Part shown: positions 18,607-27,787 of the stretch, one piece after another
Numbering within the stretch: the first letter of the stretch is position 1
How the letters are laid out: each line of letters opens with the position of its first letter
Assembly (NCBI GenBank): GCA_002779605.1
Contig: PEWE01000006.1
Location: 1 to 64,000, forward strand
Length of the DNA: 64,000 nt
DNA from: Zetaproteobacteria bacterium CG06_land_8_20_14_3_00_59_53
GTDB taxonomy: Bacteria; Pseudomonadota; Zetaproteobacteria; Mariprofundales; Mariprofundaceae
Reading direction: 5' to 3'
Made by a program: the position numbers and the translations under genes
The notes under the pieces: generated by a model
What the model saw: only the letters and a program-made list of their open reading frames with translations
What the model was told of the DNA's origin: nothing
The model's database searches: none

Positions 18607-19361
18607 TGCGTGCTTTGCGCAGATTGTCGTTCGGTCTTGTTGCATGCGCAGGCATGTTCGCCTGTACTGTTCCGCCGTCGCATCAGCATGTTCAGCCTGT
18701 TGCAAAGGAACAATCGCAACAACAGGAACAAGGCATTGCCGGCAATCCGGATTTTCAGATTCAACCACAGCATTTCGATGTCGGTGAAGTGCCGGAGGGC
18801 GAGGAAGCAAAGGCCAGACTGTTTGTGCGCAACACCGGATTGCTGCCTTTGCATATCGTGGATGTGCAGTCGGCCTGCGGGTGCACGGTGAGTTCGCTGG
18901 GCAATCGCGATATCGCGCCCGGCGGTTTTACCACGCTTGATGTCACCATCGATACCACGGCGAAGGGTGACTCCATAGAAAAGAAGGTGACCGTGATTGA
19001 TGCTCTCGGGCGCAAGGCACAGGCGACCCTGAGCCTGCGGGTCAGGGAGAATCCTCATGGTTCCGGCATGCAGGGGCGCGGCATATTCGACGGTAAATGC
19101 GCCGCGTGTCATGTGGCGCCCGCAAAGGGCAAGCTGAAGGGTGCTGAAATCTACGCTGCGGTATGCGCCATGTGTCACGGAGATGAAGCCAAGGGGGCCT
19201 ATGCGCCGGCGTTGCGGGGTATGGATGCCGACGGTTTGAGTGCGGTTCTGCAGCATGGTATCGACCGTCGGATGCCGTCATTTTCGGCTGCGAATGGTGG
19301 CCCGCTTAGTCCTTTGCAGATCAGCGAGCTGTCGAAATGGCTATCGGGGCTGGACGAGTGA
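18603..19361 (+). CDS. lipoprotein with DUF1573 domain and diheme cytochrome c domain
   Basis: The ATG at 18603 overlaps the sdhE TGA, giving 252 residues. An N-terminal signal ends in a lipobox-like GMFAC with Cys21. Residues about 50-145 are a DUF1573 (Ig-like) domain with the typical SACGCT motif. The C-terminal about 90 residues hold two heme c sites, CAACH (166-170) and CAMCH (188-192), and a possible Met ligand in RRMPSF. This would be a lipid-anchored electron carrier in the cell envelope. Coupling to sdhE suggests expression with succinate dehydrogenase; the partner is unknown. Confidence 0.85.
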   Translation: MMRALRRLSFGLVACAGMFACTVPPSHQHVQPVAKEQSQQQEQGIAGNPDFQIQPQHFDVGEVPEGEEAKARLFVRNTGLLPLHIVDVQSACGCTVSSLGNRDIAPGGFTTLDVTIDTTAKGDSIEKKVTVIDALGRKAQATLSLRVRENPHGSGMQGRGIFDGKCAACHVAPAKGKLKGAEIYAAVCAMCHGDEAKGAYAPALRGMDADGLSAVLQHGIDRRMPSFSAANGGPLSPLQISELSKWLSGLDE

Positions 19362-19385
19362 AGATGAAGAAGCTATAAATGCGCC

Positions 19386-20054
19386 ATGAAAAAAAGCACT
19401 GTAATTGCCCCCTCAATTTTATCCGCTGACTTCGCCGATCTGGGTGCTGAAATCCGGGCCATCGATGAAGGTGGTTGTGACTGGATCCACTTCGATGTGA
19501 TGGACGGTTCATTCGTTCCGCCGATCACCATCGGTGACAATGTATGCAAGGCTGTCCGCCCGCATACCAAGCTGCCGATCGATGTGCATCTGATGGTCAA
19601 TCACCCGGATACCCAGGTGGAAGCCTTCGCCAAGGCCGGCGCGGACTACATCACCGTTCATCAGGAAGCATGCGTTCACCTTGAGCGCACCCTGCAATAT
19701 ATCCGTTCTCTCGGCGTGAAGGCTGGCGTGAGCCTGAATCCGGCCACGCCGGTGTCGACCATCAAGCATGTGCTGCACTGCACCGATCTGGTGCTGCTGA
19801 TGAGCGTGAACCCCGGATACGGCGGCCAATCCTATATCCACGCAGTGACAGACAAGATTCGCGAGGCACGCAAGATGCTGGATGATGCCGGATGCGATGC
19901 GCGTCTGCAGGTGGATGGTGGTGTGAATACCGCGACCATGGCTGAAGTTGCTGCGGCAGGTGCCGATACCTTTGTTGCTGGTTCTGCCGTGTACGGCAAG
20001 CCGGATTACGCTGCGGCTATCAAAGAGCTGCGCGAGATGGCAGACAACGCCTGA
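19386..20054 (+). CDS. rpe: ribulose-phosphate 3-epimerase
   Basis: 222 residues, TIM barrel with APSILSADFADLG, the metal-site VHLMV and MSVNPGYGGQ, and the phosphate-binding VDGGVN. Interconverts ribulose 5-phosphate and xylulose 5-phosphate in the pentose phosphate and Calvin cycles. Followed at once by a strong terminator. Confidence 0.97.
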   Translation: MKKSTVIAPSILSADFADLGAEIRAIDEGGCDWIHFDVMDGSFVPPITIGDNVCKAVRPHTKLPIDVHLMVNHPDTQVEAFAKAGADYITVHQEACVHLERTLQYIRSLGVKAGVSLNPATPVSTIKHVLHCTDLVLLMSVNPGYGGQSYIHAVTDKIREARKMLDDAGCDARLQVDGGVNTATMAEVAAAGADTFVAGSAVYGKPDYAAAIKELREMADNA

Positions 20055-20059
20055 TTTTC

Positions 20060-20100
20060 AACCGGAAGCGGCCCGTCAGGGCCGCTTCCGGTTTTGTTTT
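20060..20100 (+). terminator. rho-independent terminator after rpe
   Basis: A 15-base-pair perfect stem (20060-20074 with 20079-20093) and a GTCA loop, followed by TTGTTTT. Confidence 0.92.
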
Positions 20101-20162
20101 ATCGGTTTTCTGACCCGATTTTATCGTAAAGGAAGGGCCGTATGGCCAAGGAGGGAGTAAAC

Positions 20163-20759
20163 ATGAGTGACACACTTGACCATACCCGGCGCAATTTTCT
20201 TTATGTAGCCGCCGGTGGCATGGGTGCAGTAGCTGCGGGTGCAGCCGTTGTGCCTTTTATCGGCAGCATGCTGCCGGCAGCTGATACCCTGGCAGCATCC
20301 AAGACCGAGTACGATGTCTCTACCGTGGAAGCCGGCCAGCTGGTCGTGATTCAGTGGCAGGGCAAGCCGGTGTTCGTCGTAAACCGTACGCCTGAGCTGC
20401 TGAAGGAAGTCGACGGGCACGATGAAATGCTCAAAGATCCGAACTCAGAAGAAATCGAGGATGTTTCCGCCGAGTGGATGACTCCGGAGAACAGGAAATA
20501 CCGTGCTATCAAGCCGGAATACCTGATCGTCGTGGCCAGCTGCACACATCTGGGTTGTATTCCGCTGTACAAGCCATCGGTCGGACGCAAAGAGTGGGGC
20601 GATTCAGTGCCGGAAAACTGGCCGGGTGGCTGGCATTGCCCATGCCATGGCTCGCTGTACGATATTTCGGCCCGCGTGATTAACGGATCGCCTGCACCGC
20701 ATAATCTGCATCTGATGCCTTACAAGTATCTTTCTGATACCAAAGTCGTGATCGGCTAA
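20163..20759 (+). CDS. petA: ubiquinol-cytochrome c reductase Rieske iron-sulfur subunit
   Basis: ATG 20163 follows AAGGAGGG at 20148-20155; ATG 20142 upstream is in frame but lies before that site. 198 residues. A twin-arginine N-terminus ([12 protein letters not shown]) and hydrophobic helix indicate Tat export with a retained anchor. The Rieske cluster ligands are in CTHLGC (about 127) and CPCHGS (about 159). First gene of petABC; tatABC for its export is also in this window. Confidence 0.97.
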   Translation: MSDTLDHTRRNFLYVAAGGMGAVAAGAAVVPFIGSMLPAADTLAASKTEYDVSTVEAGQLVVIQWQGKPVFVVNRTPELLKEVDGHDEMLKDPNSEEIEDVSAEWMTPENRKYRAIKPEYLIVVASCTHLGCIPLYKPSVGRKEWGDSVPENWPGGWHCPCHGSLYDISARVINGSPAPHNLHLMPYKYLSDTKVVIG

Positions 20760-20778
20760 GCGGACCAAGGAGGGGAAT

Positions 20779-21996
20779 GTGTTAGAGAAAATGATGAAAA
20801 CCAAGCTGTTCGGCTGGATCGATGAGCGCACCGGCGCCGAAGCGATTCTCAAGTCGCAGCTGACTGAATATCAGGTTCCAAAGAACCTGAACTATATGTG
20901 GAACTTCGGTTCACTCGCCCTTCTGGTACTGGTGCTGCAGATCCTGACCGGTATCTTCCTGGCCATGTATTACAAGCCGAGTGCGGCGCTGACCATGGGC
21001 GGCTACACAGTCGCCTTTGATTCGGTCGAGCGCATTATGCGTGATGTGAACTTCGGTTGGCTGATCCGTTATATGCATGCAGTCGGCGCTTCCGCTTTCT
21101 TCGTGGTTGTTTATATGCATATCGGTCGCGGTCTGTACTACGGTTCGTACAAGGGTCCGCGCGAGCTGCTGTGGATTATCGGCGTGGTGATCCTGCTGAT
21201 CATGCAGGGTGCTGCATTCTTCGGTTATCTGCTGCCCTGGGGGCAGATGTCCTTTTGGGGCGCAACCGTGATTACCAATCTGTTCGGAGCCCTTCCTGTC
21301 ATCGGAGGCTTCCTGCAGGAAGTGCTGCGAGGTGGTTTCGCTGTCGGTGACCCGACTCTGAACCGCTTCTTCTCGCTGCATTACCTGTTCCCGTTGCTGC
21401 TGGCTGCGATTGTCGGCGGGCATGTGCATGCGCTGCATGTTGTGCATTCCAACAACCCGACGGGCCTGGATGTGCATGAAGGCAAGAGCACGATTCCGTT
21501 CCATCCTTACTACACGATCAAGGATGCATTCGGCGTCGGTGTGTTCCTGCTGTTCTACTGCTATGTGGTGTTCTTCAATCCGCAGATGGGTGGCTACTTC
21601 ATCGAAGTGGACAACTATGTACCGGCCGATAATCTGCAGACACCACCGCATATCGCTCCTGTGTGGTACTTGACCCCATGGTACACCATCCTGCGCTCCT
21701 TCGAGAGCAAGCTGTTGGGCGTGGTTGCCATGGGTGCATCGCTGGCAATTCTGTTCCTGCTGCCATTCCTCGATCGCAGCAAGGTACGATCAGCACGCTA
21801 CCGACCGGTGTACAAGCAGATGGTCTATCTGTTCTTTATCACGGTCATTGTGCTGGGTTACTGCGGCCATTCCGCTCCGACCCCGACTTTGAAGCTGATC
21901 GGACAGATCGCCACCACCTATTACTTCGCCTTCTTCCTCTTGCTGCCCTTTGTGCACAAGTTCGAAAAGACCAAGCCGCTGCCGGAGGAGATTTAA
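20779..21996 (+). CDS. petB: cytochrome b of the bc1 complex
   Basis: 405 residues. GTG 20779 is 5 bases after AGGAGG; ATG 20791 is an alternative. Typical segments are [19 protein letters not shown], the [19 protein letters not shown] stretch and [13 protein letters not shown], which hold heme ligands and the Qo site. Oxidises quinol and sends electrons along both branches of the Q cycle. Confidence 0.97.
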   Translation: MLEKMMKTKLFGWIDERTGAEAILKSQLTEYQVPKNLNYMWNFGSLALLVLVLQILTGIFLAMYYKPSAALTMGGYTVAFDSVERIMRDVNFGWLIRYMHAVGASAFFVVVYMHIGRGLYYGSYKGPRELLWIIGVVILLIMQGAAFFGYLLPWGQMSFWGATVITNLFGALPVIGGFLQEVLRGGFAVGDPTLNRFFSLHYLFPLLLAAIVGGHVHALHVVHSNNPTGLDVHEGKSTIPFHPYYTIKDAFGVGVFLLFYCYVVFFNPQMGGYFIEVDNYVPADNLQTPPHIAPVWYLTPWYTILRSFESKLLGVVAMGASLAILFLLPFLDRSKVRSARYRPVYKQMVYLFFITVIVLGYCGHSAPTPTLKLIGQIATTYYFAFFLLLPFVHKFEKTKPLPEEI

Positions 21997-21997
21997 T

Positions 21998-22690
21998 ATG
22001 AAGTTTAAGCATTTTCTGACAGTAGCGGGCATGGCCCTTGTGTTGGCCCTGCCTTTTGCCGCACTGGCCAATGAAGGTGGCGCTGCGCTCAAACATGCCG
22101 AAGTCAACACTGCCGACCGCGATCAGATCAATCGTGGCCTTACGGTGTTTACCGAGGTCTGCATGGGCTGCCATTCCGCCAAGTATGTGACTTATAAAAG
22201 CCTGATTGATTATCCTGAGATCGGCCTTACACGTGAGGCCGTTGATGAGCTGCGTGGCGATAAGCCGATCACATCCGGTCTGATCAGTGATTTGAGCCCG
22301 GAAGACGCTACGGTGTCTTACGGTAAAGTACCGCCTGATCTGTCCCTGATCGTCAATGCCCGTCGCGGTGGTGCAAACTATGTGTACTCGATCCTGACCG
22401 GTTTCGAGAAAGATCCGGATGGAAAGATTCCTGATGGCACCTTCAACGAATACTTCCCGGGTCATCGCATTGCCATGCCGGATCCGCTCGGCTGGCTGGA
22501 TCATGACGAAGCCGATACTGCCGTACTGGAAGCACAGGCAAAGGATGTCGCCGCATTTCTTACCTTTATCGGCGATCCGCATCAGAACGAACGCCATGCC
22601 ATCGGCAAGTATGTGATGATCTTCCTGATCTTGTTGACCATTGTCCTCTATCTGCTGAAGAAAGAGGTTTGGAAAGACATCAAGCATTGA
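21998..22690 (+). CDS. petC: cytochrome c1
   Basis: ATG 21998 is one base after the petB stop; 230 residues. There is a signal peptide (LVLALPFAALA), one heme c site CMGCH (about residue 55), FPGHRIAMP with the probable Met ligand, and a C-terminal membrane helix ending in KKEVWKDIKH. Passes electrons from the Rieske protein to soluble cytochromes. Confidence 0.96.
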   Translation: MKFKHFLTVAGMALVLALPFAALANEGGAALKHAEVNTADRDQINRGLTVFTEVCMGCHSAKYVTYKSLIDYPEIGLTREAVDELRGDKPITSGLISDLSPEDATVSYGKVPPDLSLIVNARRGGANYVYSILTGFEKDPDGKIPDGTFNEYFPGHRIAMPDPLGWLDHDEADTAVLEAQAKDVAAFLTFIGDPHQNERHAIGKYVMIFLILLTIVLYLLKKEVWKDIKH

Positions 22691-22717
22691 TCCTTTTGTG
22701 ATCGGCATGGAGCATGA

Positions 22718-22745
22718 AGGGCCCGCCGCTGGCGGGCCTTTTCAT
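22718..22745 (+). terminator. terminator after petC
   Basis: GGCCCGCC (22720-22727), loop GCT, GGCGGGCC (22731-22738), then TTTTC. It separates petABC from the following small gene. Confidence 0.82.
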
Positions 22746-22801
22746 TGCCGGGTAAATCGGAAGAATCAGACTGTGTATGAGAATAGCCGGAGGTTGAGTG
22801 C

Positions 22802-22912
22802 ATGGACTGGATGCTGTTAGTGATTATGGTTCCTTTTATCGCCTTTTGTTGGTGGGCCGGCTTCTTTGCCACCAAGCGCTATCGCCAGGCCAAGAATCGC
22901 GGCGAGAAATAA
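22802..22912 (+). CDS. small single-pass membrane protein, 36 residues
   Basis: ATG 22802 lies 8 bases after GGAGG (22789-22793). The product is one hydrophobic helix with three Trp (MDWMLLVIMVPFIAFCWW) followed by a basic tail TKRYRQAKNRGEK, so the C-terminus should face the cytoplasm. Small subunits of this shape accompany respiratory complexes, but I do not recognise the family. It sits after the petABC terminator, before two membrane-protein genes. Confidence 0.6.
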   Translation: MDWMLLVIMVPFIAFCWWAGFFATKRYRQAKNRGEK

Positions 22913-22937
22913 ACAGTATCGGCTGGAATTCTCAAGC

Positions 22938-23555
22938 GTGGAAAGCTGGCTTGAAATAGTTCTGCGGCAAATCATTATGTATTCATTGCCTATGCTCATT
23001 TCGCTGAGTGTGGTAGGTATGGCAGAGGCACGCGCGATGCGCCAACCTATGCGACATGCCTTTTATGCATTGAGCTGGTGCGGGAGCTGGTTGCCGTGGC
23101 TGGCATGCATCGTGTTCAATCGTGCCGTTATCTTTGCTCTTCCTCGCCCTGCTCATGCAGGTTTGCCGGCCACTTTGGTTCGTTTCGCTGCGCATGGTGT
23201 GTTGTGTCTGCTGGGCTACCTGCTTTATATATGGAGTCTGACGCATCCAGCAGCTATGGGGTTGCCACCATTGCACTACTGGTGGGCCAAAGTACTGATG
23301 TTTTTCAATCTGTGCATGCTGGGCATACATCTGTTGCCCCTTCCAGGGATGTTATTGGGCGAGTGGCTGTTGCCACGGTTTTCCGGGACACGCTTTGCCG
23401 TGTTTGCACATTCTGGCAGTATTGCAGAACGCAAGCTTGTCCTGGTGTGGGTATTGCTTGGGGCGTCTTCCTTGCCCGATGCAATCCTTGGTACTTATGT
23501 TATTTTTCCCGTATATGGAGACTTGGCTACATGGGCCGCCGGCATGGCGCGCTGA
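22938..23555 (+). CDS. multi-pass membrane protein, possibly a degenerate site-2-protease-like fold
   Basis: About five hydrophobic segments in about 205 residues. The end part FFNLCMLGIHLLPLPGMLLGEW recalls the N-P-x-x-P/DG region of M50 site-2 proteases, but no HExxH zinc motif is present, so catalysis is unlikely. The start is uncertain: GTG 22938 or ATG 22977; the longer start at 22866 would overlap the preceding small gene. Function unknown. Confidence 0.6.
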   Translation: MESWLEIVLRQIIMYSLPMLISLSVVGMAEARAMRQPMRHAFYALSWCGSWLPWLACIVFNRAVIFALPRPAHAGLPATLVRFAAHGVLCLLGYLLYIWSLTHPAAMGLPPLHYWWAKVLMFFNLCMLGIHLLPLPGMLLGEWLLPRFSGTRFAVFAHSGSIAERKLVLVWVLLGASSLPDAILGTYVIFPVYGDLATWAAGMAR

Positions 23556-23570
23556 ATAGTGGAGATTGTT

Positions 23571-24116
23571 TTGACGACAGATAAACAGACAGATGATCAA
23601 ACTTCACAGATTCTTGAACCTGTGCGTCAGCAGGCCGTGCTTGCCGGCTTCACAGTTCGTGCGATTGCCGCCCTGTATGATCTAGGCATTGTCTTTGCGC
23701 TGTGCTTCCTGATTTTTATCCCGGTAACCGCAGTGGAACAGTCGCTGGGGGTTATGCCCGAGTGGATCAAGGGTATGCTGGTGCTGACTGTATTCTGGGC
23801 CTACTTTGTGGGCTTCTGGAGTCGCTCCGGTGAAACGACGGGCATGCGGCCATGGCGATTGGTACTGGTTATGGCAGATAACGGTGACTTCCCGTCACTT
23901 TCAGCCTGCACGATTCGTTTTGCTGTATTGCTGGCTACCTGGTTGGCAGCAGTTTTTGTTCTGTTATCCATGCTCACAGGTAAAACCCAGAACACCACCT
24001 ATGCTACCGTAGCCCTGCTTCCCTTTATCAGCCTGGCCTGTCTTGCTCTGAGTAAACGGCAACAGGCGTTGCATGATCTGGCTGCCGGCATACTTGTTGT
24101 TCGCCGTGCCAAATAA
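23571..24116 (+). CDS. RDD-family membrane protein
   Basis: The N-terminal membrane segment has the RDD-type start AGFTVRAIAALYDLGIV, then three more helices and the second RDD-like stretch GMRPWRLVLV. TTG 23571 is 6 bases after GGAG; GTG 23559 is also in frame. 181 residues. RDD proteins are poorly defined membrane proteins, some linked to ion transport. Confidence 0.8.
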   Translation: MTTDKQTDDQTSQILEPVRQQAVLAGFTVRAIAALYDLGIVFALCFLIFIPVTAVEQSLGVMPEWIKGMLVLTVFWAYFVGFWSRSGETTGMRPWRLVLVMADNGDFPSLSACTIRFAVLLATWLAAVFVLLSMLTGKTQNTTYATVALLPFISLACLALSKRQQALHDLAAGILVVRRAK

Positions 24117-24148
24117 ATTCCGCTTTAAGACTCATCAAGGATATCTGC

Positions 24149-24877
24149 ATGACACAGGGTATTAGCGCTCAATCAATCATCATGGTTACCGGAGCTTCGT
24201 CCGGTCTGGGAAGGGCGGTGTGTGTAGCACTGGGGGGTAAGGGGGCTAGTGTTGTCGCTCTGGGTCGCAATGCCGAAGAACTGGCCTATACTCAGAATCT
24301 GGTAGAACAGGCCGGAGGTCGTTGTCTTTGTATTCCCTTTGATCTGCTGGAGTTTGATTCCTACGGGAAACTCTTCCTCGGCTTGAAAGACCAGATCCCT
24401 CATCTTGATGGCTTGATTCATTGTGCCGGAGCATTGAAGCGCTGTACACCGCTGCAGTATGTCAAGGCTGATGACTTCAGGGGTATGCTGGATATTCATC
24501 TTGCAGCACCGAATCTTCTGACCCAGATCATGCTGCCATTGATCCGGCGTGCCGAAGCCTGCACGGTTGTGTTTACTAGCTGTGATATGATGCGTGATAA
24601 TCTTCCCAACTGGCACGGTTACGGCATGGCCAAGCGTGCTTTGGTGTATGCCTCGGCCATGTGGCAGATGGAGCATCCGGACAAACCCTACCGCTTTGTC
24701 ACACTTAACCCTGGAAAAGTGCGCACAGCGCTGTTCAAGCGCGCCTACGGTGGTATGCATCCCAGCGAAGTGCCTGGCCCTGCCGATGTGACCGAAGGCT
24801 TCCTGCGCTTGTTTATTGCGCCGACCGACGCCGTAAACGGGAAGTCCCTGCAACTCGACGAGGCGCTTGCACTCTAG
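24149..24877 (+). CDS. short-chain dehydrogenase/reductase (YciK-like)
   Basis: 242 residues with the NAD(P)-binding VTGASSGLGRAV near the N-terminus, the HCAGAL motif and the catalytic YGMAK (YxxxK) preceded by VVFTSCDMM. The general pattern fits YciK-type oxidoreductases. Substrate unknown. Confidence 0.9.
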   Translation: MTQGISAQSIIMVTGASSGLGRAVCVALGGKGASVVALGRNAEELAYTQNLVEQAGGRCLCIPFDLLEFDSYGKLFLGLKDQIPHLDGLIHCAGALKRCTPLQYVKADDFRGMLDIHLAAPNLLTQIMLPLIRRAEACTVVFTSCDMMRDNLPNWHGYGMAKRALVYASAMWQMEHPDKPYRFVTLNPGKVRTALFKRAYGGMHPSEVPGPADVTEGFLRLFIAPTDAVNGKSLQLDEALAL

Positions 24878-24908
24878 TTCCGTTTACTTCATTAGCTGAA
24901 AATGGAAA

Positions 24909-24940
24909 TAAAAAGGCCGGGGAGATTCCCCGACCTTTTG
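24909..24940. terminator. bidirectional terminator between convergent genes
   Basis: AAAAGGCCGGGGA (24911-24923) pairs with TCCCCGACCTTTT (24927-24939) with one mismatch, giving A- and T-rich flanks on both sides. It serves the SDR gene and the triheme cytochrome gene. Confidence 0.85.
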
Positions 24941-24960
24941 ACTACGTGTTGTCCGAAGGT

Positions 24961-25782
24961 TTATTTCACTTCATACCTGATATAGGCAATTAGATCCTGA
25001 ATGTTGTCGTCGGACAAATGTGCAACCTTTTCTCCGGCACGATCCACATGACGACCATGACGGATACGCAGATCCAGCAGGCGGTCATCAAGATCGGCGA
25101 CGGTTCGCTTCTCGGCTGCATTGCCAATCAGCTTGATGGCTGCAGGTGATGTATGACAGGAGACGCAGCTCTTGGCATACAGCTTCTTGCCCTCGGCAGG
25201 GTTGGCAAGATAACGCAGTGAATAGACATAGTTGGCAATATCGGCGATATCAGGATTGCTCAGCTGGTGCCGTTTGCTGGTCATCAGGGTGCCCGGTCGG
25301 CCATAGCGCATGGTGTGCACAATGCCCCCCAGATCAAGCTTGGAATAAACAAGATTCTTGGCGCCGACGCCTGTCTGTGCGCGTCCGTCCATGCCGTGGC
25401 AGCTGGAGCAGACGGCCTTGAAACGATTCTTGCCGTTGGCCAAGTCCGGTTTGTAATCAAATGTCTGGATATAGTCGATGACGGCTTCGATTTCGAGCGG
25501 ATCAAGGGTGTATTTCTTGGGGGTCATGGCGGTGCCTTCCACCCCGTAGGTGATGATGCGGCGAAGCTCATCGCGGCCGACCAGATTGGCGATGGCGCGA
25601 TGTTTGCGCGCCGGGAAGGGCTTAAGGCTCTTGCCCATCTCTGTCGGTTCGCCATTGGCTCCATGACATGTTGCGCAGCTCTTGGCGTACAGAGCCTTGC
25701 CGTCAATATCGTCGGATGCTGTTGCCAGTGCCGGTATAACCAACAGGGCAATTATGGCCCCGATTAAAAACCTTGGTTGCAT
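24961..25782 (-). CDS. periplasmic triheme cytochrome c
   Basis: 273 residues with a cleavable signal (ALLVIPALATA) and three cytochrome c repeats with CATCH (36-40), CSSCH (125-129) and CVSCH (206-210). Likely Met ligands follow in TAMTPKK and GTLMTSKR. This is a tandem class I cytochrome, a periplasmic electron carrier. It is last of three cytochrome genes on the minus strand. Partner enzymes cannot be named from the window. Confidence 0.9.
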   Translation of the reverse strand: MQPRFLIGAIIALLVIPALATASDDIDGKALYAKSCATCHGANGEPTEMGKSLKPFPARKHRAIANLVGRDELRRIITYGVEGTAMTPKKYTLDPLEIEAVIDYIQTFDYKPDLANGKNRFKAVCSSCHGMDGRAQTGVGAKNLVYSKLDLGGIVHTMRYGRPGTLMTSKRHQLSNPDIADIANYVYSLRYLANPAEGKKLYAKSCVSCHTSPAAIKLIGNAAEKRTVADLDDRLLDLRIRHGRHVDRAGEKVAHLSDDNIQDLIAYIRYEVK

Positions 25783-25881
25783 AAATCCTCTCCTTCCTCT
25801 GGGTAATCGCAGACCTAACTATTGTCCAGAGAACCGCATAGCGCAAGGGGGCTTGCGCTATGCGGCTGAAAAGATCCGGAT

Positions 25882-26172
25882 TTACTGATTACTGACCAGG
25901 AAAGCAACGACAGCATCGATCTCTTCAGCATCGAGCTTCTTGCCATAAGGCTTCATCATGGTGCCGTCGCGACCATTGGTGACGACATCCTTCAGCACAG
26001 CAGCATCCTTGTTCATGGTCTTGACGGCAGGGCCGGTCCTCTTCACGTCAACGGCATGGCACATGGCGCACTTCTTCTTGAAGATGGTGGCGCCGTCCGG
26101 TCCTGCAATGGCGGCCTGCGATCCTAGGCCGAGGCAGGCTGCGGCAATCATGATGGCAAATGTCTTTTTCAT
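25882..26172 (-). CDS. small periplasmic cytochrome c
   Basis: The start at 26172 follows AAAGGAG; 96 residues. Signal peptide to AIA (residue 23), heme site CAMCH (35-39) and Met ligand in GTMMKPYGKKL. A monoheme class I cytochrome, probably a soluble carrier. Confidence 0.92.
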   Translation of the reverse strand: MKKTFAIMIAAACLGLGSQAAIAGPDGATIFKKKCAMCHAVDVKRTGPAVKTMNKDAAVLKDVVTNGRDGTMMKPYGKKLDAEEIDAVVAFLVSNQ

Positions 26173-26279
26173 TTTTAGCTCCTTTGGTGTTAGCTCCACG
26201 GTGATGGAGTGATGCTAGGCCTGCGGTAAATTGACTGACAAGAGCAGCCGCTCCCCCTCAGGTCTAATTATTGCGCGCC

Positions 26280-27020
26280 TTACATCTCGACAGGCACGGA
26301 TTTCGGCTTATACAACCACATCTGGTACAGGCAGATGATGATCTGCAGGCCGAAGGTGGTGCCGACCAGTCCGCCGGCTGCAACCACGACATAGGCGAAA
26401 TCCGGAATGATCTTGGTGATGAACCACGAAGAGATATCCAACAGCAGGAAGATGAAGGGCAGGGCGACATAGGTTCGCTTGAGCGTGACGTTCATCTCGC
26501 AGAGCAGGAAAATGCGGCCTACAAAGAACAGGATGAAGGCGATACCGAACAGGTGGATGTGCGATACGCGCACCAGTGCGGGGATGGTCGCGCCGGTATC
26601 GGTTTTGGTCAGTTGCACGGTATTTGCATAGGATGTGAAGTCGGGAATCGGCAGGCCGCTCTCCGCAGAGTGGCACATGATGCAGTTGTCATCCATGATC
26701 GGCTTGACCTTCTCGTTGAAGCCTTGTTCAGTGGCACCGTCGTTGATCCAGTCCAGAATGATTTCCTTGGCCGCCGCGTTGGGCAGATTGGCTTCCATCG
26801 GGCCGTTAATGGCAGCACCCAGGCGGGTCTGGTTATGGCTGCCGTAGTAGGCGATGACCACATCCTGAACCGACAGGCCGGGCTGACCATCACGTCCCTG
26901 ATGGGTGTAATAAAGATTCAGCAGAGCAAAGAGATAGCCGATGCCGATGGTAATCAGGAACATCGAGTCGAGGATTTTTTCGCTGACCGAGGTATCGGAG
27001 AAGCGTTTGTACTTGGGCAT
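26280..27020 (-). CDS. membrane-bound cytochrome c with four to five membrane helices
   Basis: ATG 27020 is the natural start of the real product; the longer open frame upstream does not look like protein. 246 residues: helix about 18-38, a periplasmic part with CIMCH (113-117), then HIHLFGIAFILFFVGR (about 154-170), FIFLLLDISSW (about 189-199) and VVVAAGGLVGTTFG (about 211-224). Histidines at the edge of the second helix could bind a b-type heme. I do not recognise a named family. With the two neighbouring cytochromes it may form a quinone or membrane electron-transfer unit. Confidence 0.8.
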   Translation of the reverse strand: MPKYKRFSDTSVSEKILDSMFLITIGIGYLFALLNLYYTHQGRDGQPGLSVQDVVIAYYGSHNQTRLGAAINGPMEANLPNAAAKEIILDWINDGATEQGFNEKVKPIMDDNCIMCHSAESGLPIPDFTSYANTVQLTKTDTGATIPALVRVSHIHLFGIAFILFFVGRIFLLCEMNVTLKRTYVALPFIFLLLDISSWFITKIIPDFAYVVVAAGGLVGTTFGLQIIICLYQMWLYKPKSVPVEM

Positions 27021-27252
27021 GAGGAACCACCTGAATAATTTTGTCAGGATTATAGGGTGGGAATAGATAAATACAATAAATTCAAATAGTTGAGTGTTTT
27101 TGTAGGGGATGGGGCTACTGCCGCTCCGCAGGGTATGCAGCCGGCGACAGGTGTCGGTGACCCTCCCAGCTCCGTCTGGCTTTGTTTTACCGGTTTGCGA
27201 TAGAGTCGGCCGCGAACGTCTTATTGCACGGGCCAGCACGAGGAGATGATAC
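27021..27252. other. divergent control region between membrane cytochrome gene and tatA
   Basis: 232 bases without a gene between two oppositely directed transcription units, so promoters for both must lie here. GAGGAG at about 27240 is the tatA ribosome site. A possible TTGTTT...TAGAGT pair occurs around 27180-27205, but I would not call it with confidence. Confidence 0.5.
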
Positions 27253-27438
27253 ATGTTTGGACTTGGAACCACGGAATTGCTGCTTGTACTGCTGATCGTC
27301 ATTCTGCTGTTCGGGGCCGGAAAGCTGCCGCAGCTCGGTGCCGGACTCGCCAAGGGGATCAGTAACTTCCGCAAGACCATGAAGGATGAGGCGCCGGCCG
27401 ATAAAGCGGACAGTGCCGTAACGGACAAGAAGGAATAG
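27253..27438 (+). CDS. tatA: twin-arginine translocase subunit TatA
   Basis: 61 residues: N-terminal helix [20 protein letters not shown], then the amphipathic helix [15 protein letters not shown]-type and an acidic tail. Forms the variable pore for folded proteins. First gene of tatABC. Confidence 0.95.
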   Translation: MFGLGTTELLLVLLIVILLFGAGKLPQLGAGLAKGISNFRKTMKDEAPADKADSAVTDKKE

Positions 27439-27442
27439 CAGC

Positions 27443-27787
27443 ATGCCCGACATCGGGCTTTTCGAACTATTGGTGATCGGCATCCTGCTGTTTGTGGTCG
27501 TCGGGCCGGAGCGTATGCCGGAGTTCTTTTCCCAGGTCGGTCGCTGGATGCGGACCGGGCGTGTCTGGATGCGCGACTTCCGCAGCGAAATAACTCGTGA
27601 AACCGCTGATATTACAACCCCGATCCAGGCAGCTAGGGCGCATGTCGAGCAGCAGATCGACGATGTCGGTCGCACAGCACGCGAGTTTGGTTCGGCCTCT
27701 GATTCGGCCCGGCATGCTGAAGACGCCGTGCCGGCGGATGAGCCTGAGCAGTCAGGTCAGAATCATATTCAAAGCAAAGCGGACTGA
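27443..27787 (+). CDS. tatB: twin-arginine translocase subunit TatB
   Basis: 114 residues beginning MPDIGLFELLVIGILLFVVV, with VGPERMPEF as the typical hinge and a long charged helix and tail. With TatC it forms the signal-peptide receptor. Its stop overlaps the tatC start. Confidence 0.93.
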   Translation: MPDIGLFELLVIGILLFVVVGPERMPEFFSQVGRWMRTGRVWMRDFRSEITRETADITTPIQAARAHVEQQIDDVGRTAREFGSASDSARHAEDAVPADEPEQSGQNHIQSKAD

